A stretch of 39,355 nucleotides of DNA, from positions 1 through 39,355 of the forward strand of contig CAJMFH010000024.1 in NCBI GenBank assembly GCA_905212635.1, read 5' to 3'. Position numbers and translations under genes: made by a program. The DNA comes from an uncultured Lachnoclostridium sp. (GTDB lineage: Bacteria > Bacillota > Clostridia > Lachnospirales > Lachnospiraceae). This document shows positions 1 through 8,223 of the stretch, one piece after another (within the stretch, counting starts at the first letter, position 1; each line of letters begins with the position of its first letter). The notes under the pieces were generated by a model. It worked only from the letters and a program-made list of their open reading frames with translations. It searched no databases and had not been told where the DNA came from.

Positions 1-261
1 AAACAGCCGTTGGAATATCCAAGTGCCGGAAGTACGTTTAAGCGTCCGGAAGGATATTTTGCCGGAAAGCTGATAGAAGATGCCGGACTCCGCGGTTATC
101 GTGTCGGGGATGCCCAGGTATCGGAAAAACATTGTGGATTTGTAGTAAACCGCGGAAAGGCGACATGTGCTGAAGTGCTTCAGTTGATCGAAGAGGTACA
201 GAAAAAGGTCAAAGAGCAGTTTGGGGTACAGCTTGAGCCGGAAGTGCGGATCATACGATAG
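1..261 (+). CDS. murB: UDP-N-acetylenolpyruvoylglucosamine reductase MurB, C-terminal part
   Basis: The reading frame is open from base 1 and ends at TAG 259-261, so only the last 86 residues are in the window. MurB is a cytoplasmic FAD enzyme that uses NADPH to reduce UDP-GlcNAc-enolpyruvate to UDP-MurNAc in peptidoglycan synthesis. The segment EYPSAGSTFKRPEGYFAGKL, followed by IEDAGLRGYRVGDAQVSEKH and then GFVVN, is the conserved MurB C-terminal substrate-binding domain; the Ser-Thr-Phe of SAGSTFKRP belongs to the active-site region of the family. A TTG at base 10 is in frame but is not the start. The gene ends 39 bp before rapZ with no terminator between, so they are probably cotranscribed, an order common in Clostridia. 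Confidence 0.95.
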   Translation, partial: KQPLEYPSAGSTFKRPEGYFAGKLIEDAGLRGYRVGDAQVSEKHCGFVVNRGKATCAEVLQLIEEVQKKVKEQFGVQLEPEVRIIR

Positions 262-300
262 AAGAGCAGTTTTTGAGAACTGCAGAAAAGGAGGGCAAAG

Positions 301-1191
301 ATGAGATTTGTTATAGTGACAGGTATGAGTGGCGCAGGACGTTCTTCTGCCATGCGGATTTTGGAAGATGATGGGTATTTCTGTGTAGATAATCTGCCGG
401 TGTCTCTTTTGCCAACCTTTATGGAATTGACAAAAAATTCCAGTGAGCAGATTGAAAAAGTGGCGCTGGGACTGGATATCCGTGTCGGAGCGGAAGCATT
501 GCGGGAGACGGCAAGTGTACTCCGTTCGCTGAAATCCAAAGGATATGAGTTTGAAATTCTGTTCTTTGAGGCGAGTACGCCGGTTTTGGTAAAACGATAC
601 AAGGAGACGCGAAGACTTCATCCTCTTGCCAAAGGAGGACGAATTGACTCCGGTATCGAAGCTGAGCGGGAACTTCTGATCGAATTAAAGAGTAGTGCGA
701 ATTATATCATTGATACAAGCACACTTTTGATCCGAGATCTGAAGCAGGAGATTGAGCGGATTTTTGAAGAAGACCAAAGTTGCAATTTTTATCTGACTTT
801 TGTTTCCTTTGGCTTTAAATACGGCATTCCGACCGATGCGGATCTTGTCTTTGATGTGCGTTTTCTGCCGAATCCGTTTTACATCGACGATCTGAAACCG
901 CTCACCGGCAATGATAAGGCTGTGTTCGATTATGTGATGAGCAGTGACACGGCGAAGACATTTTTATATAAATTAAAAGATATGCTGGATTTTTTGATTC
1001 CGAATTATATTACGGAAGGGAAAAATCAGCTTGTGATCGCAATCGGCTGTACGGGCGGCAAGCACCGTTCCGTCACATTGACCAATGCGATTTACAGCGA
1101 ATTTGAAAATTCGAATTATGGATGTAAGAAAGAACACCGAGACATCGAGAAGGACAGGTTAAGAAATTTATGTCGTTTTCCAGAAAAGTAA
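301..1191 (+). CDS. rapZ: RNase adapter / nucleotide-binding protein RapZ (YvcJ family)
   Basis: This 296-residue cytoplasmic P-loop protein matches RapZ/YvcJ. The N-terminus VIVTGMSGAG is followed by the family hallmark DDGYFCVDNLP. The C-terminus has IGCTGGKHRSVTLTNAIYSE and a HRDI tail, the domain that in E. coli RapZ senses GlcN6P and binds small RNA. In B. subtilis YvcJ hydrolyses GTP and affects competence. The start is ATG 301 with an AGGAGGG site about 7 bases upstream. The 3' end overlaps whiA by 22 bp, indicating translational coupling. Oddity: the Walker A lysine is replaced by arginine (GMSGAGRSS, Arg14, codon CGT), which may weaken nucleotide binding. The yvcK gene that separates yvcJ and whiA in B. 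subtilis is absent here. Family assignment is firm; the role in this organism is inferred. Confidence 0.95.
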   Translation: MRFVIVTGMSGAGRSSAMRILEDDGYFCVDNLPVSLLPTFMELTKNSSEQIEKVALGLDIRVGAEALRETASVLRSLKSKGYEFEILFFEASTPVLVKRYKETRRLHPLAKGGRIDSGIEAERELLIELKSSANYIIDTSTLLIRDLKQEIERIFEEDQSCNFYLTFVSFGFKYGIPTDADLVFDVRFLPNPFYIDDLKPLTGNDKAVFDYVMSSDTAKTFLYKLKDMLDFLIPNYITEGKNQLVIAIGCTGGKHRSVTLTNAIYSEFENSNYGCKKEHRDIEKDRLRNLCRFPEK

Positions 1192-2078
1192 AAGAAGAAC
1201 TTGGCGGACAGGTAAGCCGGGCGAGACATTGCCAGATTGCAGAGCTGGCGGCACTTTTTTCCTGCTGTGGACATGTGGTTTCGCAGGGCGAACGAAACTT
1301 TTTCGTAAAATTTACCACAGAAAACTTGACAGTTGCGAAAAAATATTCTATCTTAATTAAGAAGGCATTTCATTTTGATATCGAGATGTCGGTGAGGGGT
1401 CACCAATATCTGATCTACATATTAAATCCGGAGGACGCGTTCACTTTCTTACAGGCACTTAAGATTCTGGAGGGAAAGGCACTCGTTCACGAACTGGTCA
1501 TTCAACGGAATTGCTGCAAACGTGCATTTATCCGCGGCATTTTTCTGGCATGCGGTTCGGTGTCAGATCCGGAGAGGGGCTATCATCTTGAAATGGCGGT
1601 CGGAACGACGCGGAAAGCAGAAGAACTGGTTCAGATCTTGGCAGATTTTCACATTCCGGCGAAGGTAGTGGAACGCAAAAAAAACTATATTGTGTATATT
1701 AAAGAGGGCGCACTGATCGTAGATCTTCTTAATGTCATGGAAGCTCATGTGGCATTGATGGAATTTGAAAATGTCCGGATTTTGAAAGAAATGCGGAATT
1801 CCGTCAATCGTCAGGTGAACTGCGAGACGGCGAATATCAAAAAAACCGTCACGGCAGCGACCAGACAGATTGAAGACATACGCTATATAAAGGAAACAAT
1901 TGGTTTTGGAACCCTTCCGAAGGGATTGGCAGAAATTGCCAGACTTCGGCTGGAGTATGCCGAAGTACCGCTAAAGGAACTCGGAGAAATGTTAGATCCC
2001 CCGATCGGAAAATCCGGTGTCAATCACCGGCTTCGTAAATTGAGCGGGATCGCGGAAGATTTAAGACAACGTCAATAA
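1170..2078 (+). CDS. whiA: DNA-binding protein WhiA
   Basis: This 302-residue protein has the two WhiA parts. The N-terminal LAGLIDADG-homing-endonuclease-like fold covers about residues 1-200, with FIRGIFLACGSVSDPERGYH as its core. The C-terminal helix-turn-helix covers about residues 215-300, with LPKGLAEIARLRLEYAEVPL and the recognition region GKSGVNHRLRKL. WhiA controls sporulation septation in Streptomyces and affects division and chromosome segregation in B. subtilis. The ATG at 1170 lies inside the rapZ end, and a weak AGG lies 11 bases upstream, so it is probably translated by coupling. The next gene starts 24 bp downstream behind an AGGAGG site. Length is close to the family norm of about 305-330. 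Confidence 0.96.
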   Translation: MSFSRKVKEELGGQVSRARHCQIAELAALFSCCGHVVSQGERNFFVKFTTENLTVAKKYSILIKKAFHFDIEMSVRGHQYLIYILNPEDAFTFLQALKILEGKALVHELVIQRNCCKRAFIRGIFLACGSVSDPERGYHLEMAVGTTRKAEELVQILADFHIPAKVVERKKNYIVYIKEGALIVDLLNVMEAHVALMEFENVRILKEMRNSVNRQVNCETANIKKTVTAATRQIEDIRYIKETIGFGTLPKGLAEIARLRLEYAEVPLKELGEMLDPPIGKSGVNHRLRKLSGIAEDLRQRQ

Positions 2079-2102
2079 GACAGCCAGGAGGATAAAGTTA
2101 AA

Positions 2103-2357
2103 ATGATAGTGAAAGACATCGAAGTTCAGGTATCGGATAATGGGGCACATTTAATTGCCATGCTGGTGCAGTTAGCCAGTCAGTTTAAGAGTAAGATCAA
2201 TATTAAAAAAGAGGACAAAATGGTAAATGCCAAGAGCATCATGGGGATGATGGCGATTGGTCTGACACCGGGACAGAATATCGAAGTGAATATCGAAGGT
2301 GAAGATGAGACGGCAGCAGCCGAAAGCATAGAAAATTATCTTCATGGAAGTAAATAG
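2103..2357 (+). CDS. HPr-family protein, Crh-like (no phosphocarrier histidine)
   Basis: This 84-residue protein is an HPr fold. Aligned with B. subtilis HPr through the LVQLAS helix and the NAKSIMGMM loop, the position of catalytic His15 is Gly14 and the position of Arg17 is His16, so the GIHARPA active-site motif is missing. The regulatory serine (Ser46 of HPr) is kept as Ser45 in KSIMG. That pattern, no His15 but an intact HPr-kinase site, is the one that defines Crh, the catabolite co-repressor partner of CcpA, which in Bacillus also sits after whiA. It therefore probably acts in regulation and not in PTS phosphotransfer. RBS CAGGAGG lies upstream of ATG 2103. A terminator-like hairpin follows. 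Confidence 0.85.
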   Translation: MIVKDIEVQVSDNGAHLIAMLVQLASQFKSKINIKKEDKMVNAKSIMGMMAIGLTPGQNIEVNIEGEDETAAAESIENYLHGSK

Positions 2358-2367
2358 AGACGAAAGC

Positions 2368-2395
2368 AGCCTCTTCCCCGAACGGAGAAGAGGCT
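2368..2395 (+). terminator. Probable terminator after HPr-like gene
   Basis: A perfect 9-bp inverted repeat AGCCTCTTC / GAAGAGGCT encloses a 10-base loop. The following tract ATTACTATTATT is only moderately T-rich, so termination may be partial and read-through into dnaE is possible. Confidence 0.55.
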
Positions 2396-2427
2396 ATTAC
2401 TATTATTGAGGAGAATGGAGGGAAAGC

Positions 2428-5400
2428 ATGTCAAAGGTTCCATTTACACATTTGCATGTTCATACGGAATACAGTCTGCTTGACGGTGCCAGTAAGATTG
2501 ATGAGCTTGTGGCACGGACAAAAGAATTGGGGATGGACAGTATCGCGATCACCGACCACGGTGTTATGTACGGCGTGGTGGACTTTTACCGTGCTGCCCT
2601 GAAAGCAGGGATCAAACCGATCATCGGCTGTGAAGTGTATGTCGCACCCGGTTCCCGATTTGACCGCGAGATCGGACAGGGAGAGGAACGCTACAACCAT
2701 CTGGTACTTCTTGCTGAAAATGACAAGGGATATCATAATCTGATGAAAATTGTTTCCCGCGGTTTTACCGAAGGATTTTATTATAAACCCCGCGTGGATT
2801 ATGAAGTGCTCGAACGTTATCATGAGGGGATCATTGCGCTCAGCGCATGTCTTGCCGGTGCGGTAGCGACAAGACTTGTAAAGGGATTGTACGAAGAGGC
2901 AAAAGAAGAGGCGCTTCGATTACAGGAAATATTTGGAAAAGGGAATTTCTTTCTGGAATTACAGGATCATGGATTGCAGCCACAACAGATTGTCAATCAG
3001 GGACTTTTGCGTATGCACGATGAGACAGGCATTGACCTCGTGGCGACCAACGACCTTCATTACATCTATGACACCGACCAGGAAGCACATGATATTTTGT
3101 TGTGTATCCAGACCGGAAAAAAGGTCACGGACGAAAACCGTATGCGTTATGAGGGAGGACAGTATTATCTCAAATCCCCGGAAGAGATGGCGGAATTGTT
3201 CCCGTATGCACCGGAAGCCATCACCAATACACATAAGATCGCAGAACGCTGCCATGTGACGATTGAATTTGGACATTACAAACTGCCTCATTTTCAGGTG
3301 CCGGAAGGCTATACGTCCGAGAGTTACCTGCGGAAATTGTGCCAGGAAGGACTGGAGCGCAAATACCACGACAGTGAGTACGATAAACAGATGCTTCAAG
3401 ACCGCCTGGATTATGAACTGGATACGATTTCCAGTATGGGATTTGTCGATTATTTCCTGATTGTATGGGATTTTATTAAATATGCCAAAGACCACGGCAT
3501 TCCGGTTGGCCCGGGGCGAGGTTCGGCAGCCGGAAGTATCGTGGCGTACACACTTCAGATCACGGATATTGTCGATCCGATCAAGTATAATCTGATCTTT
3601 GAGCGATTTTTGAATAAAGAGCGTGTCACGATGCCCGATATTGATATTGACTTTTGCGTCGAACGCCGACAGGAAGTCATTGATTACGTAACGGAAAAAT
3701 ATGGAAAAGAAAAAGTGGTGCAGATCGTTACGTTTGGTACGATGGCAGCGCGCATGGTTATCCGAGATGTCGGACGCGTGCTGGATCTTCCATATGCGCT
3801 TGTGGATTCGGTCGCAAAAGCGGTGCCGATGGAACTTGGCATCACGATTCAAAAAGGTCTGGAGATGAATCCGGAACTGAAGAAAATGTATGAAATGGAC
3901 GAGGACATCAAAAAGCTTATTGATATGTCGATGCGTCTCGAAGGACTTCCGCGTCATACGTCCATTCATGCTGCAGGTGTCGTTATCAGTCCCGAGGAAG
4001 TGGACGAATTTGTACCGCTTTCCCGCGCGGCGGACGGTACGATCACGACGCAGTATACGATGGTAACGCTCGAAGAACTCGGCCTTTTGAAAATGGACTT
4101 TCTGGGACTGCGAAATCTTACGGTCATTAAAAATGCGACTGAGGGAAAATTGTCGCTGCAGGACATCAATTACGACGATCCGAACGTTTACGAGATGATC
4201 TCTGCCGGAAAGACGGAGGGCGTTTTCCAGCTGGAGAGCGAGGGAATGAAAAACTTCATGAAGGAGTTAAAGCCGGAATGTCTCGAGGATATCATCGCCG
4301 GTATCTCCCTTTACCGCCCGGGTCCGATGGACTTTATCCCCAAATACATCGCCGGAAAAAATGACAGACACAATATTGTCTACGACTGTCCGCAGTTAGA
4401 GCCGATTTTGAAAAATACGTATGGGTGTATCGTATACCAGGAGCAGGTTATGCAGATCGTGCGTGATCTCGCCGGTTACAGCTATGGACAAAGTGACAAT
4501 GTGCGGCGTGCCATGTCAAAGAAAAAAGCCAAAGAAATGGAACGAAACCGCAACATCTTTATTTATGGTGATGAAAGCGAAAATATCGAAGGATGTATCA
4601 AACGCGGAATCCCGGAGGAGACGGCAAGCAAGATTTATGCAGATATGACAGATTTTGCCAAATACGCATTTAACAAATCGCATGCTGCCGCATATGCTGT
4701 TGTGTCTTATCAGACAGCATATCTGAAATATTACTATCCGAAGGAATTTATGGCAGCTCTTCTTACTTCGGTTATGGATAATACCGGAAAAATTACGGAA
4801 TATACGATGAGCTGCCGTCAGATGGGTATTGAGATTCTGCCGCCGGACATTAATGAAGGAGAGGCGAATTTTACGCCGACCGAAAAGGGAATCCGCTATG
4901 GCCTGGCTGCGATCAAGAGTGTCGGCCGGCCGGTCATTGAGGAAATTGTGACAGAACGCCGTGCCGCCGGTCCGTATGCTTCGCTGAAGGATCTGTGCAG
5001 CCGTCTGTCCGGAAAATCGATGAATAAGCGTACGTTGGAAAGTTTTATCAAGGCGGGGGCGCTTGACTGCCTCGAGGGAACACGCAAGCAGAAAATGAGT
5101 GCTTATGCTTCGATCCTGGAAGGCATCAGCCACGAAAAGAAGGCGACGATGACAGGACAGTTGTCATTGTTTGATTTTGCCAGCGATGAGGACAAGGAAG
5201 AACTGGAAACTAAGTTCCCGGATGTCGGTGAATATGATAAAGAAATGATTCTTGTCTTTGAAAAAGAGGTGCTTGGCCTGTATATCAGTGGTCATCCGCT
5301 CGAGGACTATGTTGATGTGATGAAGCGAAATATTACGCGTCAGACGATTGATTTTACAATCGCCGACGGAGAACGTGTACCGCGTGTCAAGGATAATGAG

Positions 5401-5901
5401 ACGGCAGTAATCGGTGGAATTATTGAGAATAAAGTTGTTAAAACAACGAAAACAAACAATATGATGGCATTTATCACGATCGAAGATCTTCTCGGAACGG
5501 TGGAGGTGATCGTCTTTCCACGTGATTACGAGAATTACCGCCCGCTTTTGGAGAACGACCGGAAGGTGTTTGTCAAAGGGCGTGTTACGGTGGAAGAGGA
5601 CAAACCGGCGAAAATGATTTGCCAGAAGATCGTGCCATTTGACGAGGTTCCAAAACAGCTCTGGATCCAGTTTACGGACAAGCAGAGTTATCTTGCGGCG
5701 GAGCAGTCATTGTTTGATTCTTTGGCAAAATACGATGGTCAGGATAAGGTCATTGTCTATCTGTCCACAGAACGTGCAAAAAAGCAGCTTCCAAACAGCC
5801 GTATGACAAAAGTCTGTCCGGAATTGCTGGAGGAACTTTATAAAAAATTTACAAAAGAAAATGTCAAAGTAGTACAAATGAGTATTGAAAAAGTTTTGTA
5901 A
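2428..5901 (+). CDS. dnaE: DNA polymerase III subunit alpha (DnaE)
   Basis: This is a C-family replicative polymerase of 1157 residues, full length for a clostridial DnaE. Order of domains: N-terminal PHP domain with FTHLHVHTEYSLLDG and ITDHGVMYG; polymerase palm with GPGRGSAAGS and MPDIDIDFC (Asp404, Asp406) and the third Asp in LLKMDFLGL (Asp557); finger region with SLYRPGPMDFIPKYIAGK; helix-hairpin-helix region; and a C-terminal OB fold near residues 1000-1075 (GGIIENKVV, IEDLLGTVEVIVFP). It synthesises DNA in the replisome; in low-GC Gram-positives DnaE usually works beside PolC. The start is ATG 2428 with GGAGG upstream. pfkA follows after 37 bp with no terminator, so cotranscription is likely. 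Confidence 0.98.
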   Translation: MSKVPFTHLHVHTEYSLLDGASKIDELVARTKELGMDSIAITDHGVMYGVVDFYRAALKAGIKPIIGCEVYVAPGSRFDREIGQGEERYNHLVLLAENDKGYHNLMKIVSRGFTEGFYYKPRVDYEVLERYHEGIIALSACLAGAVATRLVKGLYEEAKEEALRLQEIFGKGNFFLELQDHGLQPQQIVNQGLLRMHDETGIDLVATNDLHYIYDTDQEAHDILLCIQTGKKVTDENRMRYEGGQYYLKSPEEMAELFPYAPEAITNTHKIAERCHVTIEFGHYKLPHFQVPEGYTSESYLRKLCQEGLERKYHDSEYDKQMLQDRLDYELDTISSMGFVDYFLIVWDFIKYAKDHGIPVGPGRGSAAGSIVAYTLQITDIVDPIKYNLIFERFLNKERVTMPDIDIDFCVERRQEVIDYVTEKYGKEKVVQIVTFGTMAARMVIRDVGRVLDLPYALVDSVAKAVPMELGITIQKGLEMNPELKKMYEMDEDIKKLIDMSMRLEGLPRHTSIHAAGVVISPEEVDEFVPLSRAADGTITTQYTMVTLEELGLLKMDFLGLRNLTVIKNATEGKLSLQDINYDDPNVYEMISAGKTEGVFQLESEGMKNFMKELKPECLEDIIAGISLYRPGPMDFIPKYIAGKNDRHNIVYDCPQLEPILKNTYGCIVYQEQVMQIVRDLAGYSYGQSDNVRRAMSKKKAKEMERNRNIFIYGDESENIEGCIKRGIPEETASKIYADMTDFAKYAFNKSHAAAYAVVSYQTAYLKYYYPKEFMAALLTSVMDNTGKITEYTMSCRQMGIEILPPDINEGEANFTPTEKGIRYGLAAIKSVGRPVIEEIVTERRAAGPYASLKDLCSRLSGKSMNKRTLESFIKAGALDCLEGTRKQKMSAYASILEGISHEKKATMTGQLSLFDFASDEDKEELETKFPDVGEYDKEMILVFEKEVLGLYISGHPLEDYVDVMKRNITRQTIDFTIADGERVPRVKDNETAVIGGIIENKVVKTTKTNNMMAFITIEDLLGTVEVIVFPRDYENYRPLLENDRKVFVKGRVTVEEDKPAKMICQKIVPFDEVPKQLWIQFTDKQSYLAAEQSLFDSLAKYDGQDKVIVYLSTERAKKQLPNSRMTKVCPELLEELYKKFTKENVKVVQMSIEKVL

Positions 5902-5938
5902 ATATCGTACAATGGAAGAGGATTGGAGGTAAACAGTA

Positions 5939-6916
5939 ATGTCAGAAAAAGCAGTGAAAACGATAGGAGTATTGACAAGTGGTGGGGATGCACCGGGGAT
6001 GAATGCAGCGATTCGTGCTGTCGTTCGATCGGGATTATCAAGTGGACTGAAAGTAAAAGGTATTCGCCGCGGATATGCGGGCTTATTAGAAGAAGATATT
6101 GTAGATATGGATACAATGAGTGTATCTGATATTGTACAAAAAGGAGGAACCATCCTTTACACTTCCCGTTGCCCGGAGATGGTAACACCGGAAGGTCAGA
6201 AGAAGGCAGCGGATATCTGCCGTAAACATGGTATCGACGGTATCGTAGTTATCGGAGGAGACGGTTCTTTCCGTGGAGCGCAGAAACTTTCTGCCAACGG
6301 CATCAACACAATCGGCGTTCCGGGAACGATCGACCTTGATATCTCCTGTACAGAATATACGATTGGTTTTGACACCGCCTGCAATACGGCGATGGAAGCC
6401 ATCGACAAAGTACGTGATACATCTGCATCCCATGAGCGATGCAGTATCATCGAAGTAATGGGACGTACTGCCGGTCATATCGCATTGTGGTGTGGTATCA
6501 GTAATGGTTCCGAATACATTACCATTCCAGAGCGTTATGATAACGATGAGCAGAAGATCATTGAGAAGATTCGTGCAAAACGCCGTATCGGTAAGAAACA
6601 TCATATCATTGTAAATGCCGAGGGAGTTGGAAATTCTTACCAGATGGCAAAAGACATCGAAGAGGCAACCGGTATCGAAACACGTGCAACCGTTATCGGA
6701 CATATCCAGCGTGGTGGAAACCCATCCTGCCGTGACCGTGTCTATGCATCTTCTATGGGGGCCATGGCCGTTGATCTTTTGATCGCCGGCAAGACAAACC
6801 GTGTTGTAGCATATCGTTCCGGTAAATTCTGTGACTTCGATATTGACGAAGCATTGGCAATGACCAAGGATATCGACGAGCATCTTTACAGCTTGACGAT
6901 GCGTCTGTCACGATAA
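5939..6916 (+). CDS. pfkA: ATP-dependent 6-phosphofructokinase
   Basis: This 325-residue cytoplasmic enzyme phosphorylates fructose 6-phosphate, the committed step of glycolysis. Visible motifs are TSGGDAPGMNAAIRA near the N-terminus, IGGDGSFRGA (Gly after GGD points to ATP and not pyrophosphate as donor), the active-site loop PGTIDLDI with the catalytic Asp of TID, EVMGRTAGH, and GHIQRGGNPSCRDR. The usual TIDNDI is TIDLDI here, a variant I believe is common in Clostridia. The start ATG 5939 has GGAGG at 5925-5929; an overlapping out-of-frame ORF starts just upstream and is not used. A strong terminator follows. Confidence 0.98.
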   Translation: MSEKAVKTIGVLTSGGDAPGMNAAIRAVVRSGLSSGLKVKGIRRGYAGLLEEDIVDMDTMSVSDIVQKGGTILYTSRCPEMVTPEGQKKAADICRKHGIDGIVVIGGDGSFRGAQKLSANGINTIGVPGTIDLDISCTEYTIGFDTACNTAMEAIDKVRDTSASHERCSIIEVMGRTAGHIALWCGISNGSEYITIPERYDNDEQKIIEKIRAKRRIGKKHHIIVNAEGVGNSYQMAKDIEEATGIETRATVIGHIQRGGNPSCRDRVYASSMGAMAVDLLIAGKTNRVVAYRSGKFCDFDIDEALAMTKDIDEHLYSLTMRLSR

Positions 6917-6939
6917 TATAGTTAATCATATGTTTATTT

Positions 6940-6970
6940 ACAGGGTTCTTTTCGGAGAACCCTGTTTTTT
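6940..6970 (+). terminator. Rho-independent terminator of dnaE-pfkA
   Basis: A perfect 10-bp stem ACAGGGTTCT / AGAACCCTGT with a 6-base loop is followed by six T residues. Confidence 0.9.
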
Positions 6971-7003
6971 CGGCACAAGCCGGATCAATAAATTTATATA
7001 TAA

Positions 7004-7029
7004 AAATAGCATCCCGCGGGATGCTATTT
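7004..7029 (-). terminator. Terminator of the minus-strand membrane protein gene
   Basis: A perfect 26-bp palindrome with 13-base arms (AAATAGCATCCCG and its complement) is flanked by A residues on the left and T residues on the right. It can end minus-strand transcription from the gene at 7050-7340 and act as a second stop for pfkA transcripts. Confidence 0.8.
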
Positions 7030-7049
7030 GTTTTTCGCCTTTTTAAATT

Positions 7050-7340
7050 TTACTCTTCTGAAGCAGTTTCTTCCGCAGCTGCGTCTTCTTCTGCCTCTTC
7101 GTCGTCGCTTTTCTCCGGCATATTTATGGTAACGTAATCTCTTTCGTCATTCGGTGTCTCCGAGAAGTCGTCAAAATCATCTGATTCATCGTCCTCCTCG
7201 TAAAGATCGTTATCGAAATCGTCGTCATCATAATCATCTACGTAGTCCTTCATCAGGATGTTTTTCAGAAAATACAAAGCGGCTCCGATGGTAGCAAGAG
7301 TGGCTGCTACTCCAAGGAGAAATTTAAAAAACTTTTTCAT
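7050..7340 (-). CDS. Small acidic single-pass membrane protein, function unknown
   Basis: The product has 96 residues when started at the internal ATG (complement of 7338-7340), which has AAAGGA ten bases upstream; a longer in-frame start at 7400 has no such site. The N-terminus MKKFFKFLLG leads into one hydrophobic helix (about residues 6-27, LLGVAATLATIGAALYFLKN). The rest is very acidic, rich in Asp and Glu (for example DDYDDDDFDNDLYEEDDE) and ends in a Glu/Ala tail. It resembles a membrane-anchored protein with a disordered acidic tail. No catalytic motif is visible and I do not recognise the family. It is convergent with pfkA and divergent from the Lys-rich DUF6465 gene. Confidence 0.7.
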   Translation of the reverse strand: MKKFFKFLLGVAATLATIGAALYFLKNILMKDYVDDYDDDDFDNDLYEEDDESDDFDDFSETPNDERDYVTINMPEKSDDEEAEEDAAAEETASEE

Positions 7341-7494
7341 AATCACATCGTCCTTTCTGTCCGCATGCTTAGTGTGGCATTTACGGAAATATATATACAT
7401 ATTTTACGGGAAAATAATGAAAAAGTAAAGGGGTTTTTATACAAAAGTATGAAAAGAAATAAAAAAAATATATATATTTTGTGAAAAATAATTG

Positions 7495-7526
7495 TTGTAA
7501 TATGGAAGCAGATGTTGTATTATAAT
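7495..7526 (+). promoter_or_regulatory. Probable sigma-A promoter of the DUF6465 gene
   Basis: TTGTAA (7495-7500) is 17 bases from TATTAT (7518-7523), which overlaps TATAAT (7521-7526). The leader is about 95 bases and contains GTGATGT (7546-7552) and ACATCAC (7577-7583), a 7-bp inverted repeat that could form a leader hairpin. The remainder of the 7341-7626 gap is very AT-rich and holds no gene. Confidence 0.6.
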
Positions 7527-7626
7527 AGATATGTAAGGGGATTTGGTGATGTGAATACAAAATAAATACGATTTTTACATCACTAAAAATTTCTAAATAT
7601 ATACAAATTGAATGGAGGATTCTGTT

Positions 7627-8121
7627 ATGGCAGCAAAAGCAAATTACTCTAAAAAACCAGCAAATAAAAAAGTGGTTGAAGAGAAAAAGGATGTTGTAAA
7701 GACTGAGGTAAAACCAGTAGAAACAAAACAGGAAACAAAACCGGAGGCAGTAAAAGAGGCTGCACCTGCAGTAACGACAGCGGCACCGGCAGCCAAGACA
7801 ACAAAGACAGCAGCAAAGAAAACAACCAAAGAAACTGCAAAGAAGACAACAGCGAAGAAATCGACAGCAAAGAAAACAGGTGCAAAACGTGGACCAAAAC
7901 CAGCATCTGAGCGTACCATTGAAATGACAGTGCAGTTTGGTGAAAAAGAAGTTACATACACAGATATGGTAAACCGCATCAAAGAAATGTGGAAAGCACA
8001 GGGCAAACGTGAAGTATCCATGAAGAGCCTTGAGTTGTATGTAAAACCGGAAGAATCCAAAGTATATTATGTTATTAATTCTCAGGATAAAAAACCGGTT
8101 ACCGGAGATATCGATTATTAA
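7627..8121 (+). CDS. DUF6465-family protein with Lys/Ala-rich histone-H1-like N-terminus
   Basis: The product has 164 residues. ATG 7627 is chosen over the upstream ATG 7612 because AATGGAGG at 7611-7618 is the ribosome binding site and the upstream codon lies inside it. Residues 1 to about 90 are low-complexity Lys/Ala/Thr/Pro repeats (AAKKTTKETAKKTTAKKSTA and similar), like the tails of eukaryotic H1 or bacterial HU/Hc1-type proteins, followed by a GAKRGPKPAS hinge. About residues 98-164 form a small alpha/beta domain (MTVQFGEKEVTYTDMVNRIK, ELYVKPEESKVYYVIN) that I associate with DUF6465 in Lachnospiraceae. DNA binding is an inference from the basic tail. Highly A-rich codons and a strong own terminator suggest good expression. 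Confidence 0.8.
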   Translation: MAAKANYSKKPANKKVVEEKKDVVKTEVKPVETKQETKPEAVKEAAPAVTTAAPAAKTTKTAAKKTTKETAKKTTAKKSTAKKTGAKRGPKPASERTIEMTVQFGEKEVTYTDMVNRIKEMWKAQGKREVSMKSLELYVKPEESKVYYVINSQDKKPVTGDIDY

Positions 8122-8134
8122 TTTAAAATGCAGG

Positions 8135-8166
8135 ACAGCCCATCGCAAAGGCGATGGGCTGTTTTT
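8135..8166 (+). terminator. Rho-independent terminator of the DUF6465 gene
   Basis: A perfect 12-bp stem ACAGCCCATCGC / GCGATGGGCTGT with loop AAAG is followed by five T residues. Confidence 0.92.
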
Positions 8167-8188
8167 GATGCATTATTGATAAATTTTA

Positions 8189-8217
8189 TTGATTACATAT
8201 TTAAAACGTGCTATAAT
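8189..8217 (+). promoter_or_regulatory. Sigma-A promoter for the hydG leader
   Basis: TTGATT (8189-8194), a 17-base spacer and TATAAT (8212-8217) form a near-consensus promoter. Transcription would start near 8224, about 200 bases before the TM1266-type gene. Confidence 0.8.
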
Positions 8218-8223
8218 ATAAAA

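Noticed and set aside
2103..2357. Ordinary PTS phosphocarrier HPr (ptsH)
   Set aside because: The His15 position is glycine and the HARPA motif is absent, so phosphotransfer is not expected.
2959..3969. 336-codon ORF on the minus strand
   Set aside because: It lies wholly inside dnaE, has no recognisable motif, and its composition is that of an antisense shadow of a well-conserved gene.
7381..8148. 255-codon minus-strand ORF rich in Cys, Phe and Leu
   Set aside because: It is the complement of the Lys/Ala-rich DUF6465 gene (AAG/GCA repeats read backwards) and crosses that gene's promoter and terminator region.
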